A DNA stretch of 64,000 bases, from assembly GCA_951394405.1 (NCBI GenBank), contig OX596335.1, forward strand, positions 3,968,001 to 4,032,000, read 5' to 3'. A model generated the notes under the pieces. That model saw nothing but the letters and a program-made list of their open reading frames with translations, did no database searches and was not told where the DNA came from. Source of the DNA: Coprinellus micaceus (taxonomy: Eukaryota > Basidiomycota > Agaricomycetes > Agaricales > Psathyrellaceae). Position 1 is the first letter of the stretch. Every line of letters begins with the position of its first letter. Positions 36,123-47,316 of the stretch are shown here, in pieces. The position numbers and the translations under genes were made by a program.

Positions 36123-36326
36123 GATCCCTCTCTCAATTACAACTACTTTATAAGATAAATTCACGAAATTAAGAAGGAACTTGGGCGCTGTGCTTGCGAA
36201 TGTACACGGCTAGACTTTCGATGGTCAGTCGAATCGGCATTTCCCGAGCGCTGCTTTTCACCTTCCTCCATCTCGTCCTCGGCCCCAGAGTGCCTAACTG
36301 CGTCTACGACAGAGCCACCTTTCGCA

Positions 36327-37367
36327 ATGACCTTTGTTTCGTCACAATCGCCTCGCCTCGCCGCGAAAGCGTCCCCCGTCATTCGTTTGAACAACCTAGT
36401 GCCCGAGCCCCTTGCCAAAATCTTCGATTTCGCAACCAACGTCGACTCGGACAGCTCAATCAAAATCGCACTCTAGAACTGTGCAAAGTGTATGCAACCT
36501 CTGGCACAGCGTCATCTTTGCACACCCGCGCTTTTGGACGTACCTCCACGTGTCGATTCGGAGCACAACACGGGCAACCGATCGGAGCAGTGTTATCTCG
36601 GTGTGGCTAGTAGCTCACTTCGAGCGTTGGTTTGGCCGTGCGGGGAATTTACCTCTGGAGCTTTCCATCGAATTTGGTGAAGGGCGCCTCTTCGAACCGA
36701 CGGAATCGTTCCATGGGTATCTCGTACGGAATTCGAGGTGGAGGCTACTTCGCTTCAAGGAAATTCCGTTAGCCCTGCTTCAAAGGTTACTCGAGGTTGC
36801 GTCCCAGGCATCCAAAGAGTTTCCTTGTTGGCCAACCCTACGTTATCTCATCATTGAAAACTCTCCGTATTGAGGGGAACCGCGTCGGGGTACCCCATTT
36901 CTCTAGGAACGACGAATCAGGAGATGGTGCAGTTGACTCTCTCCAACAAATTGCCCCACCACTCTTGGGAGGGAGGGTCCGGCTTCTCGCTTTTCGCCTA
37001 CCTTCAGCTACCCCGCCTCCGCATTCTGGCTCTCTCAATCCCAAAATGGGAGACTCGAATCCAACCGGAACCTGGCACGCTGTCATCCGTTCTCGTCCCA
37101 TTCATTCGGGGATCCAGCTGCGAACTCGTGCGCTTGCGCCTGCAGCACTTTGAAACGTCGAACGACGATTTGATGTATGACCTCGCTCAGATCTCAGATT
37201 GGCCCCCCTCAAAACGCTCGAGTGGGAATATAAGACGTTCAGTGGATGGCGGGGTTCAATTACTTTCCACCACGTGGGGAGTATGTTTCCGCAAGCCGCT
37301 GGGGGATGCCCGGAAGTCGGGACAAAGCGTCTTGCCTGACCTTGAAACCTTCAACTTCAGCGTATAA
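36327..37367 (+). pseudogene. Broken F-box-like gene, relative of the copy at 34003
   Basis: The remains of an F-box-like gene are spread over different frames. From ATG 36327 the frame reads VIRLNNLVPEPLAKIFDFAT and stops at TAG 36474-36476. The continuation is in another frame: VCNLWHSVIFAHPRFWTYLH, then FERWFGRAGNLPLELSIEFG, which aligns by eye with the intact neighbour (KYWRDVIFAHPQIWAHLHLN; RWFSRAGTLPLDLSLIFDSL). That frame stops at about 36873, and leucine-rich sequence resumes in a third frame (LQLPRLRILALSIPKWETRI, then FIRGSSCELVRLRLQHFETS). A further shift seems to occur near 37200, where LKTLEWEYKTFSGWRGSITF reads in yet another frame. No GT-AG intron I tried repairs the first break. 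I call it a pseudogene; sequencing error could explain one break but hardly all. Confidence 0.7.
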
Positions 37368-37649
37368 ATTGCCTTCAACTCAGTTGGACGTTGTGGCGCC
37401 CCTCGATGGAAGTCGTTTCAGCGATAATCGATAAACACTCATCATTCACTTAAATATCGCGAGGCCTTTGAAATTTGAAAGAGACGACGATAAACTCATA
37501 GTACAGAAGTGGGTAACTATAGATATACACGTTTGAAGACAGAAAGACGCGTTCCGGGGTAGTGGGTGTCGCAACTGAGAAGGAAGAAGAAGAGAAAGTG
37601 ATACCTGGAAGTCCAAGAGACGAAAATGTGGGTTGGGGCTGGGCGGAAA

Positions 37650-38531
37650 CTAGTTCACCGTAATTCTCCTCATACCACTAACCAGTCCATCCAATGCGTC
37701 CCTAACCGGCCTAAACTTCAACACACCACACCTCTCACTCTCGATATGCTGGCACAACCCACTCAGCGTATTGAACCTCTCCCTGCAGGAGCTCAAGGGG
37801 CAGAAATAAATCTTCTCCTGGTGCCTTGGGCTCGCGAGATGCTGGTTAAGGGCCGTAAAGGTCTTGTATTCCCCATGGCAGAGGTAGCACTCGTATGCGT
37901 AGCCGTTCCACGCAGCGCGAGTCGCGATGTAGGTGGTTTCCGTGTCGCGCGAGGGGCCAGCGATAAGGCGCGAAGGGTCGGTGATGATACCGTTGACGTC
38001 GTTCTCGCGAACGAAGCGGTTGACGGTGGTACGGTTGATTCCAGAGCGGCAGCTTCCCGCTTCGAAGTGGAGGATCAACGCAGACTGAGAGATGAATCGC
38101 TGTCCGCATTGGTACCCAGGGCAAACGATATCCCTCGGTTTGTGAACGGATGAGTTCATATGACTCCTCAGATTCGCATCGCTTTGGAACAGCCTCTTAC
38201 ACGGCACACAGTACTTCGAGCTATGAACGGGCGATTGTCGGTAATGCTCGTGCAAGCCAAGGTCGTTCTTGAAGAAGCGGCGGCACGGTGCGCAGCGGAC
38301 ATGGTCCCTTTCATAGTGGTCCTCCAATTCGTCGTCGTCGTAGAAATGTTCGCTGCAATGTTGGCAGTAGTGATGGGCCCGCGACTGGACGTAGTGCTCT
38401 TTCAGTCCAATCCAGGTTCCGAAGTCGACATCGCAGTCGTCGCACCAGTAGTGGTTGGGCGAGGTGCGGAGGTGGTGACGGTGGGAGGGATCCAAGTCGT
38501 AGTTGAAGTAACGGCCGCAGCAGTACGCCAT
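37650..38531 (-). CDS. C2H2 zinc-finger protein with seven tandem fingers
   Basis: A single-exon gene of 293 residues, MAYCCGRYFNYDLDPSHRHH at the start. The fingers are, in order: WCDDCDVDFGTWIGLKEHYV; YCQHCSEHFYDDDELEDHY; VRCAPCRRFFKNDLGLHEHY; YCVPCKRLFQSDANLRSHM; a longer one starting IVCPGYQCGQRF and closing HFEAGSC; YECYLCHGEYKTFTALNQHL; and FCPLSSCRERFNTLSGLCQH closing with a Cys. Fingers five and seven therefore look like C2HC variants. This arrangement, with aromatic and acidic residues between the ligands and short linkers, occurs in a fungal family of unknown function; sequence-specific DNA binding is not certain because the fingers lack the classical TGEKP linkers. The C-terminus contains DALDGLVSGMRRITVN. 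Confidence 0.85.
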   Translation of the reverse strand: MAYCCGRYFNYDLDPSHRHHLRTSPNHYWCDDCDVDFGTWIGLKEHYVQSRAHHYCQHCSEHFYDDDELEDHYERDHVRCAPCRRFFKNDLGLHEHYRQSPVHSSKYCVPCKRLFQSDANLRSHMNSSVHKPRDIVCPGYQCGQRFISQSALILHFEAGSCRSGINRTTVNRFVRENDVNGIITDPSRLIAGPSRDTETTYIATRAAWNGYAYECYLCHGEYKTFTALNQHLASPRHQEKIYFCPLSSCRERFNTLSGLCQHIESERCGVLKFRPVRDALDGLVSGMRRITVN

Positions 38532-40709
38532 GGGGATTTCTTCGAGCTCGCAGGGTCAGGGGGTAAGTTCTTAAGGGTGGCGGGGTGACCTGGGTGGCTG
38601 GTTGGACAGGGCAGGTGCTCTGGATCGGTGATTTGAGTAGTAATTAGCCCTACGCTCTGCGGGGCTCACGAAACCAGGGTAAACGCACGAAGTATGTAGT
38701 GGAGGATTTCTAGCTCTGCCTGCACTGAGGGCGGGGTCGAATGGGAGGTGCAGAGAGTAATGAAAGGAGGGAAAGCACCCGGGCGCGCCTTTTATATTGG
38801 CTAGCGTCGGACTCTGAATGTCACTTCGGCTGGCGGATGTGACTACAACCCGCCTTCTTTGATATCGGACCCAAGGGACAAAGGAAGATAAAGAGGGGAG
38901 TCATAGGTGTCAAGAAAGAGATTCGATTTAGAACAAAGGCACGGGGAGAGAAGGGATGCATAGGCGCGTGACTAGGATCCTGGCGCCTAAATGGGCGCTT
39001 CTTATGGAGCGAGTGGCGCTTACTGCGCCTTCTTCTTCTCTGGCCACCGTCCTTGGCCATTCTCACGATACTTTCTTCCAAACGCTAGACGTTTAAGATC
39101 GCACTCAAAAATATTCCTTTTCAGTTTCTGTGGCGAAGGGAGGGTTCGTGACCATCCACCCAAAGTACAGTCATATTTGGTGTCCTGCTACTCCAGTATG
39201 TCGACTAAGAGCCTAAAGCGACTGTAAGTATTCCATGCAGACGTACATACATGCGCTTTCACATTAAGAAATGTATCGGTTGTAACGCACGTTGTCGCAC
39301 CCTGGCCGACGAGACGACCACTAGCGCGGTCGCGGATCGCGTTGCAGGTTTCTTCCCGGTCGAGATTAGCAAGGGTAGATCCAAGGCAGATGCCGTCCCG
39401 GATATGCTTGAGGAAGAGAGCCTTGGTGGAAGAGCTTTTGATACCTGGGCGCTCCATGGAGTGTGAGTCGGCCTTCTGAAGAACTGACTACAGGCTTCGG
39501 GCGATGATGTTTCTTGACGTTACGATATCCATCCTTGAACAAGGTCTGAGTCATAGAATTTACAATGGGATGGAGAGAATTCTTGATGTAGTGAGGAGAG
39601 CTCTTTGAGGGTGTCGAAATCGATCCCGCAATCTAGAACGAGCACAGGATACGCTCAAATGCTGGTCATAGGTACTGTGGCTGGGAATGCCCTGGTTGCG
39701 GCGTTGAAATAGAGGGCCGCAGGGTGCGGTGCATGTTGGTGGGCCAGCGAGCCATATCGAGTCATGACGAGTCAGGACTATTCTCGACGCCAAACAGGAG
39801 ATTGGTTGAGCTCTTCCTGAAGTCCCAGTGAGGTTACTGAGGAGCTTAGACTGGCGCCTTCTCAGGTCACTAGAACGCTGAAACCCATTCCAGATGTCAG
39901 AACCTTGACACGTGTCAAGTAGCGGCAGGATGAGAGTCGATTGCGGTGATCATCGAGATGTAGTTACGAGGAGGGATAGGGAACGAGGCCAAAACGAGGC
40001 TCAGGTTCGCTCGATATTTCGAGGCGTGGGAAGTCGGCACGTAACGGCAGATCGACGAAACTCACGTGGTATGGGCGCTTCCGATTCCCCGAAAATGAAT
40101 TTTTGCCAAGTCCGCGACAAGGTCCCCATATGCTTTCGGTGCCTTGGTGCTCCCTGGTGCTCCATACGATTCAGAGCATGGTCCATGTGGACCACAACCT
40201 TTTCTGTAAGAACGGATTCAAAATGCGGCCGTAGAGTTGCCCAAAGTCAAAGCAATGTGGGCGAGGCTCAAGGAATACAACAGAGTCTCCTCGAACCCCC
40301 TATTTTGGCGGCCGGAGAAAAGTCACCAGAACGCTAGTTTACGCTCTCGAGCACGAGGAACTGAAATAATGAAGCTAAACCATAAGGAGGCGTAAGGTCG
40401 TGAGATGGCCGGTATGTAGACCCATTCAGGGTCGAGCTCAGCGTTGATGACATTGAGCTACGCGGTTTGGCGTCGGGAGCCATCATGCCAGTGCATCAGC
40501 CGGTGCCACGAAAACCATTTCTTCCGTTCCCCACCACACGCGCCTCCAGAGCGACAAAAGCCCAAGTTATCGAGCTGGCGCTCTGACTTGTCCAACCCAT
40601 CACATAGAAGCTATATTGTCTCATCCACGTTCATTTCCTTCTTCCTTCGTTGGCTTCTTATTCCTATCTCCTCCGACTATACACCCGACGTCTAGCCAAC
40701 TAGGCTCCA
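38532..40709. other. Long intergenic region with possible gene relic
   Basis: About 2.2 kb. The right end should contain the promoter of the TBC gene and the left end that of the zinc-finger gene. A minus-strand frame at 39457-39188 includes a stretch RASGRLVGQGATTCV that faintly recalls hotdog-fold thioesterases, but the surrounding frames are broken and I cannot build a gene. Other open frames look random. Confidence 0.35.
38788..38800 (-). promoter_or_regulatory. CCAAT/TATA-like element upstream of the zinc-finger gene
   Basis: On the minus strand the sequence reads CCAATATAAAAGG, combining a CCAAT pentamer and a TATAAAA box. It lies 257 bp before the start codon at 38531, so a long 5' untranslated region would be needed. 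Confidence 0.35.
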
Positions 40710-43700
40710 ATGACACTAGAAGATGTCACATATAATACCTCGCCGCCTCGAACCCGTCCACAGTCGTCGACCCAGATGCTAGCGACACCACCCCGCACAA
40801 GTATGGGTCCAAGCACCCTGAATTCCAGTCCGTCACCACGATTCCCGCTGGGTCGAAGCCCACAAAAGACGGTGGCGTTTGCGCAAGTCGCAAGTGAAGA
40901 CGAGGAGGGGAGGACGAGCACCGACAGCGCGGCCATATTCTCCATTTATTCCATGTACGGATCGGCGGAGGGTGTATCGGGGCCAGTGCCAGCACTTCCA
41001 GTAGGACCCGGGGGTCGAAGGGAATCACAAGGACCTAGTCGATTGTCGACAATGTATAGTGCCAGCAATACCGAGCAGGACGTCGTCCATCCAAACGCCG
41101 CCGCACGGGCATCGCAGGTGGACCCTTCCGAGTATGGCACCAACGGTCAAATTGGGCACGATCAGCATGGCCAAGCCGGCGAGTCTCTCTTCTACCAACA
41201 TCGACAGCGGCCACAGCAGGATCGAACGTCTCAGGTCCCCGTCGCTTCCTCTCGGGCGCCATACGGCTCAACTGACAGCGAACTTCGATCGTCCACCGGT
41301 TTTACCACAACCACCGCGGCGCACCCGTCTACGTATCAATCTGCAAGTCCTGTGAATGGAAACCACGTCCCTTCACCCTCTTCCTCCAGTTCTCAGCACC
41401 TACGCGCACCGAGCGACAGCGACTACGACGACGAATCGGTTGGGTTCGACGTAGACTTTGGCTCGCCTCAGGCAAGAATGTCGTTCTTTTCGTCGTCCTC
41501 CAAGCGCTCTTCCAAGAAGAGCAAACGGGCTACTGCCAACTCCACGGTGTCGAATACGGAGCTGGCCTACTTCGATAGCGGAGTCATGCCTTCGATGCCG
41601 GCGCCGCATAGGCCACCAAGTGCTGCATCCGCTGGAACCAGTTGGGCACCAAGTGCGATGTCAGGGGTGAGAGCTGGGTTAGACCCTCGCGGAGGGCTTG
41701 AGTCACAGAGGACCTCGTATGCTGGTAGCGCAAACGGTCGTGAATTAGCCGGTGAGCCTACGTGTTGCCCATCATAGCTAAGTGATGCACGAAACTCACT
41801 ATCAAGTCCATATGTAGACGATTTTAGGAACAACCTGCATGGCTCGCAGGAGGTGAGCGGCAAGAACAACAATCGCATGTCCATGTCCAACTGGGTCCCT
41901 GATCCCATTTCGTACAACCGCGCCAGCCAGTCGATACCACCCAATCTAGAGGAAGAAACCACGATACCCAAGGATTCGAATGATGGATATGCGAATGATA
42001 TCCGGCCTGACCAAATGAGCCTGCCACACCAGGCTGTAGCGCTATCACCCCAACACCCAGCTGGGTGCCAGCCACCTGCCTCCTTTGCGCCTGGAGTCCC
42101 ACCTATTTACCCCTCAGCACTCCCTCCCCAACACAATCCGCAGCTGAACCACACGCTCTCGATCGCCTCTGGGCACTCGCATCATTCATCACGAAGCGCT
42201 TCGTCTTCCGTGTATGCCACGCCCCTGACAACTGTATTTCCGACGGCTGTCACGGTTGGAGGCACAGGGAAGTCCGAACACCACGCTACGGGGAGCGTAG
42301 AGAGCGCTGCTTCGATGCCTGTCAATAATGGACCCCGTCTTGGCTACCATACGCCGTCTCCGAACTCGCGAAGAGGTTCCCCAGCCCCATCCCTCACACC
42401 CAATCAAGGTGCACCTCCCTCCGCTTATCAATCGAGCCACCAACACCACCAGCAAGCTACACATTCGAACCCTGGATCGAGGCGACAAACCCCTTCCCCA
42501 GCACCTTCCCGCACGGGAAGCCTCGCTGCTCCGAGTACGCAGGCCACACCATCCATTAATTACCAAAACCATTCTCCGAATTCGTCACTGTCACAACAGA
42601 GCACACATTCGCATCACTCCTACGGGGCTTCAAGCGTGATAACCAAGGACACAGCTGTGAGCGCAATTAGTGCGACGACGGCTACTACCTCAGGTTCGAG
42701 GATGGAGCCTGAATCGGTTCCCCCACCAGTGCCCATGTATCACAGTTACAGCCAACAGGCCTCCCTGTCGATGCTTGGTAGACAAGCATCCCAAGCGTCT
42801 CAGGCATCATCTCAGCAGCACTACACCTCGTCTAACGGGCACAGGAGCACCGGAGATATGCAGATTCCGAGGGTGGATAAGGACCTGCCGGGCATGCCTC
42901 GGGAGAATGGGTCGGCGAGTAGGGCGAGTGCGTACAGTAATCCTGGGAGCAGGAGACCTTCACCGGTTCCTTCACTCAGCGTCAACGGCTCGCCACACCT
43001 TCTCAATGGCACCTCCGGTGGCATTGGCGCAAGACAGAACCGCATTCCCCCAGCTAATGGCCTATCACCCTCGATCTCTCAACAATCGACGACTATGACG
43101 ACGACTTCTGGCACGAGCGCTAGTGTTTCGAGTACGGGTGCGACGACGGCGAATAGCTCCCCTGATCCGAACTATCGCAGTGTTGGGCCAAGCGGTGCGA
43201 ATGGCACGAGTCCGATGAACTCGCCACATGCGTCGTTGCAGGCGCCGCATCGATCTTCGTCTTCGATGCGGACCCGGGGCAACTCTCCTGCTCCTCAGCA
43301 GAGTCCGCATCAGTCTCTCCTCAATGGGCCTGCAGGTAGCATCAAAGCTCACAGTACGCCCTCACTTGTACCTTCCCTTGGAGAGGATTTGGATGCATTC
43401 CACGTACGGAATACCTATGCTATACTGGAGGTCCATGGCGTGAAAGGTGATGGGTGGGAGGAGGGTGTGGAACGGACACGAGCTGCGAGGACGAGGGCAG
43501 CGAGTAACATCAGCCCGAGTCCCAGTCGAGGTGGAGCGGATACGAGCGGGAGTGTGGAAGATGGCAATAGCAGTAACGGGCATGGGAAAGCGAGGAGAAC
43601 GAAGAGTCAGGTATTGGCGGATGAGGCGATCGCAGACGAGAATGAGAAGAAGAGGGAGTTGGACCCCAAGGAGATCCAAATTCTTAGTAGCCTGGATCGG

Positions 43701-45064
43701 TAAGTCCCCTACGCTGTGATCCTTTCCCCGGTGTCTAATGTCTCTCATGCAGCTATGGCTTCTTCAACGTCCCTTCGCATGATCGACTATTGCTGCTTCC
43801 TTCAGCGCCGCTCACGAAGGCTCTGCCATTCATTCCATCAGCAGTAACTTCGGCGGTCCCGGGCTCCCCAACATCCCCTACACCATCAGGTTCGGGCAAC
43901 GCATCCGCGACTCCAAGGACACTTTCCGCTCTGCCTCCAGTTGTTACCCCACCAAAGGAAAGCTCGCGTATCGCCAAGTGGGGGAGGATGCTGATCCCGC
44001 ACGAACGAGACGAGGGTGGGAACGTTCAGGCCTGGAGGATCCGACCAAGCAAAACCAACAAACTGCGGAGGCGGACGTACAAGGGCATCCCAGACAGATG
44101 GAGGGCGGCAGCTTGGGAGGTGCTGATGATCGCGTACAGCAGCGCCTCTGAGGAAAGCAATGGGAAGGGGAACGAGGGTGCTGGGGATGTTTTAGTGGAG
44201 ACGACGCTACGGCAGTCGTCGAGCGCGTCAGCAGCAAGTGGAGGTGTGAGGGAGGTGAAGGTGTTGGAGAAGGACTATAGAGAAGCCTTGGATCAGCCGT
44301 CGACCTATGATATCCAGATTGACTTGGACGTACCGAGGACGATCAGTGGACATATCATGTTCAGAACGCGGTATGGCGCCGGGTAAGTCGAACCTTCCGA
44401 TTCATTTCAGGCTCCAGCAACTGATTGAATGTGTAGTCAACGTTCACTATTTCACGTTCTGCACTCGTTCTCACTGCGGTGTAACACTTGCGGGTACGTC
44501 CAAGGCATGGGACCCATCGCAGCGACTCTTCTATCCTACATGGCCCCTTCCCTGGCCTACACCTCCCTCGTCCGACTTCACGACGCGTACAACCTTCACT
44601 CCGTCTTCGCTCCAGGCTTCCCTGGGCTGCTCGAGGCTATCTATGTGCAGGAACGCCTCATACAAGCGGCCATGCCTGCTGTCTACGCCGCCTTCCAGAA
44701 ACATATGATCAGCACCACGAGCTACGCCACGAAGTGGTACATCACCCTCTTTGCCAACAGCGTGCCGTTCCAGACACAGTTGCGGTTCTGGGACGTGTTT
44801 CTGCTGGAAGGGTATGACGTGTACATTGCTGTTGCACTTGCAGTCGTGTGGGTATATCGGGACCACATCACAAGTGCCGCGGCGAATTTCGAGACAGTCT
44901 TGAGCTTGTTGTCAGGGTTCTTTGTGCCAGAAGATGAGAATCAGCTGTTGGGTTGGATTGAGAAGATGCTGGGGGATAGGAGGATTAGGAGTGCGATGAG
45001 GGGGTGGAGAAGGGAGTGGGCGGAGTTGGTGAAGCAGGGGAAGGAAGGTTCGGCATTGCTGTGA
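40710..45064 (+). CDS. TBC-domain RabGAP with very long disordered N-terminus
   Basis: TBC proteins stimulate GTP hydrolysis by Rab GTPases and so end a Rab signal on membranes. Four exons (40710-41751, 41818-43699, 43753-44382, 44437-45064) give 1,393 residues in frame. The first 1,060 or so residues are low complexity, rich in Ser, Gln, Pro and Thr (for example QASQASQASSQQHY) and likely disordered. The TBC domain occupies about 1080-1360: it opens with RRTYKGIPDRWRAAAWEVLM, has the arginine-finger motif IQIDLDVPRTISGH and the glutamine-finger motif GYVQGMGPIAATLLSYMAPS, and closes with TKWYITLFANSVPFQTQLRF and WDVFLLEGYDVYIAVALAVV. Both catalytic residues (R in PRT, Q in YVQG) are present, so it should be active. 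A segment of about 60 residues between the two parts of the domain (SASEESNGKGNEG onward) is an insertion. The Rab target cannot be told from sequence. Confidence 0.92.
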
Positions 45065-45552
45065 AGGTGTGGGTTTCCTGGGTTCACTTGGAATGCGAAT
45101 GTAAAAGCAAGGTTTTCACGCAGATGTTTTGCTATCATTATTGTGCTATCTCTAATAGTCCTTGCCCACGTTCATTTTTTCATCTTGCCTCCCGACATTG
45201 TGACGGCCACTTTTACACACACACATTCTTGCTGGTCTTCTCTTTTGGTGCAGTCCCGGTTTTTTTTTCGTCGTTGGGGACACACGTCCACCCACCCATT
45301 CATTCCGGCTTCTCACATTCATCCATCATCGACATCGCATGCATCTTTGGTCTCGTGCACACATTTCATATTCACGATATGTATCTGCTCCTTCTCTCGC
45401 ATCACATAACTTAATGCTCTCGCTATACCAACCAAATATCTCAACGCGAACCCGTGAATTACCCAGTTCTGTATCCTAAGACTACATACGGAAGTATTTT
45501 GGTCGTGAATATCATACTAATTGACAAAGGGCCCACCCTATCATGCTATTGA
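45065..45552. other. Intergenic region between convergent genes
   Basis: 488 bp between the 3' ends of the TBC gene (+) and the DUF6533 gene (-). It is T-rich on the plus strand around 45170-45260. No gene is seen. Confidence 0.4.
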
Positions 45553-47316
45553 CTAATGTGGAAGCGACATAGAAGCGGTCCCACTTGACGAAGTATTCGT
45601 TTGCTTGGTGACTTCCACGTAAACGGTTGGGACTGCCTTCGAGTCGTACTGCTTGAACTCGATGGCCGCGTCGGTTCGCGCGTTGGTGTGGGGGATGCCG
45701 CTCGAGCCCAGGGTGAGACTACGATCTTTGTTGGCCCATTTCCGGAGTGCAATAAGCATGCGGGTGGTTATGATTGCGTTCAAGTGAATTTGTGTCCTTG
45801 GCGCATGTCAGATGACCTGATTTCCTGGAACATACCCTGGACTGAGTCTCGAGAACTCACTGTACGAGGATGAACTGCGTGCCGTTTTGCTACGAAAGTG
45901 CCAAGGCGGAAGTGAGATACGGAAAGGATGCAACCGCGAAGTGTCACCTACCGGCGCAGCGTAGTCAACGATAATATTGGCAGCGGCCAGAGCTGTAAGG
46001 GTGCAAAGCCCGAGATAGGTCCGAAGGTGAGCACATCCGTCCTGGCAGTATGGTATTTAGTGGCCTGCGACTCACACGAGAGGACGAGGAAGTAGTAGAC
46101 GCCGTCGCGCGCGAAGACCGTGGCCAAGCTTCCCTTGACGCTGCCGATATTGCCGCGCCTACGCCAGGCCAAGGCGAGCATAAGGATTGTCAAGACTGAA
46201 TTGAGGTGATCAGTGCGCAAAGTCCCATCGACGAGAAGGAGCCCACTTACGTGAAACACCAATGAGGACTGTGATGAAGACGGAAGAGAGCAGGGAGCTG
46301 TTGCCCTTGATTGCGAGGCATCCAATTCTGGACCCCTTGGGGAACTCTCCAACTAGCCAAGGGTGCGCGTTAGTTCTTCAAGCTCGGGAGGATATTTGAA
46401 TGCGAGGGATATCACCCACATATTGCCGATTTGATGAATTGGGTCAAGAAATAGAATTCGATAATGCGGACGGTCTGCAGAATGTTCGGCGAGGGGTCAA
46501 TTCTAGGTTGAGCATGAGGAGAACAGAATATGACCCACGATGAAGTATAACACCAAGAACGCGAGGATGTAGACGTTCTGGCCTGAAAAGGCATATATTC
46601 GCAGGTGGGTGATTGCTGGGCAAATGTGTAAGCTCGGTGGCCCTCCAAGTCGACCAGTGAGCTAGCTCACAGTCACAGAACACGGTCAAAGCCAGGCAAG
46701 AGTCTAGTTGGCACGACTGTCAGTGAGAGTCTCTCGCTCGAGATACTGATGCGCTACTCACACGAATCGATGGAGAATGGTATCATGCACTCTTCTCTTG
46801 TCAGATCAAAGCGGGTGTGGTCTGGGTGGTGTCGCTGGTAAGCATTTGACTCTCAAATTTGGGCCAGAAGGACTCACGCCATATCGAAATGGATGTGTGG
46901 ACGAATGGGTAGTACCGCACGACGAAAAACAACGTTTTCACGAGGCTGAATGACGACGGCCACATATACTGCACCTACAGAAGCATCACGGTGTAAGGAC
47001 CGCCGGTGAGCTTGAAGTCTGGCATCGACGACGCACCTCATCGGGTAGAGTGTGCAAATAGTCCGCTATCTGTTAGAGCACCAGTTATTGCGTTCTAGAA
47101 TGATTTTGGTTGCTTCTGGAACCTACATAGAGCGCGCTGCACCCTATTGACTTGCAGGGCTATGAGATACCTGAATGGGTTGAATCGACGCCGAAGGAAC
47201 TTACTGCGTACTTTAGGGGGACATTCAGCCACCGAAAAGGGAACGCGGTGCAGAAGACTACTCACGTTGACAATCATATTGGCCTCTATCGCCTCAATCA
47301 TCTGTGGGCTCGCCAT
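45553..47316 (-). CDS. DUF6533-type multi-pass membrane protein
   Basis: A multi-exon gene for a polytopic protein of unknown function. From ATG 47316 the first exon reads MASPQMIEAIEANMIVN; after an intron a 33 nt exon leads to ALYIADYLHTLPDEV and QYMWPSSFSLVKTLFFVVRY, the hallmark of the N-terminal DUF6533 region (YDYLLTLPDEV followed by W and a K-rich membrane helix). Later exons carry further membrane segments (GQNVYILAFLVLYFIV near 46550; SVLTILMLALAWRRRG near 46190; FARDGVYYFLVLS near 46100; ANIIVDYAAP near 45960). The soluble tail begins NAIITTRMLIALRKWANKDR and ends SGTASMSLPH at the stop 45553-45555. Families with this module are abundant in mushrooms and have seven predicted membrane spans; a receptor role has been suggested by topology only. 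Exon edges in the middle are not fully resolved. Confidence 0.78.
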
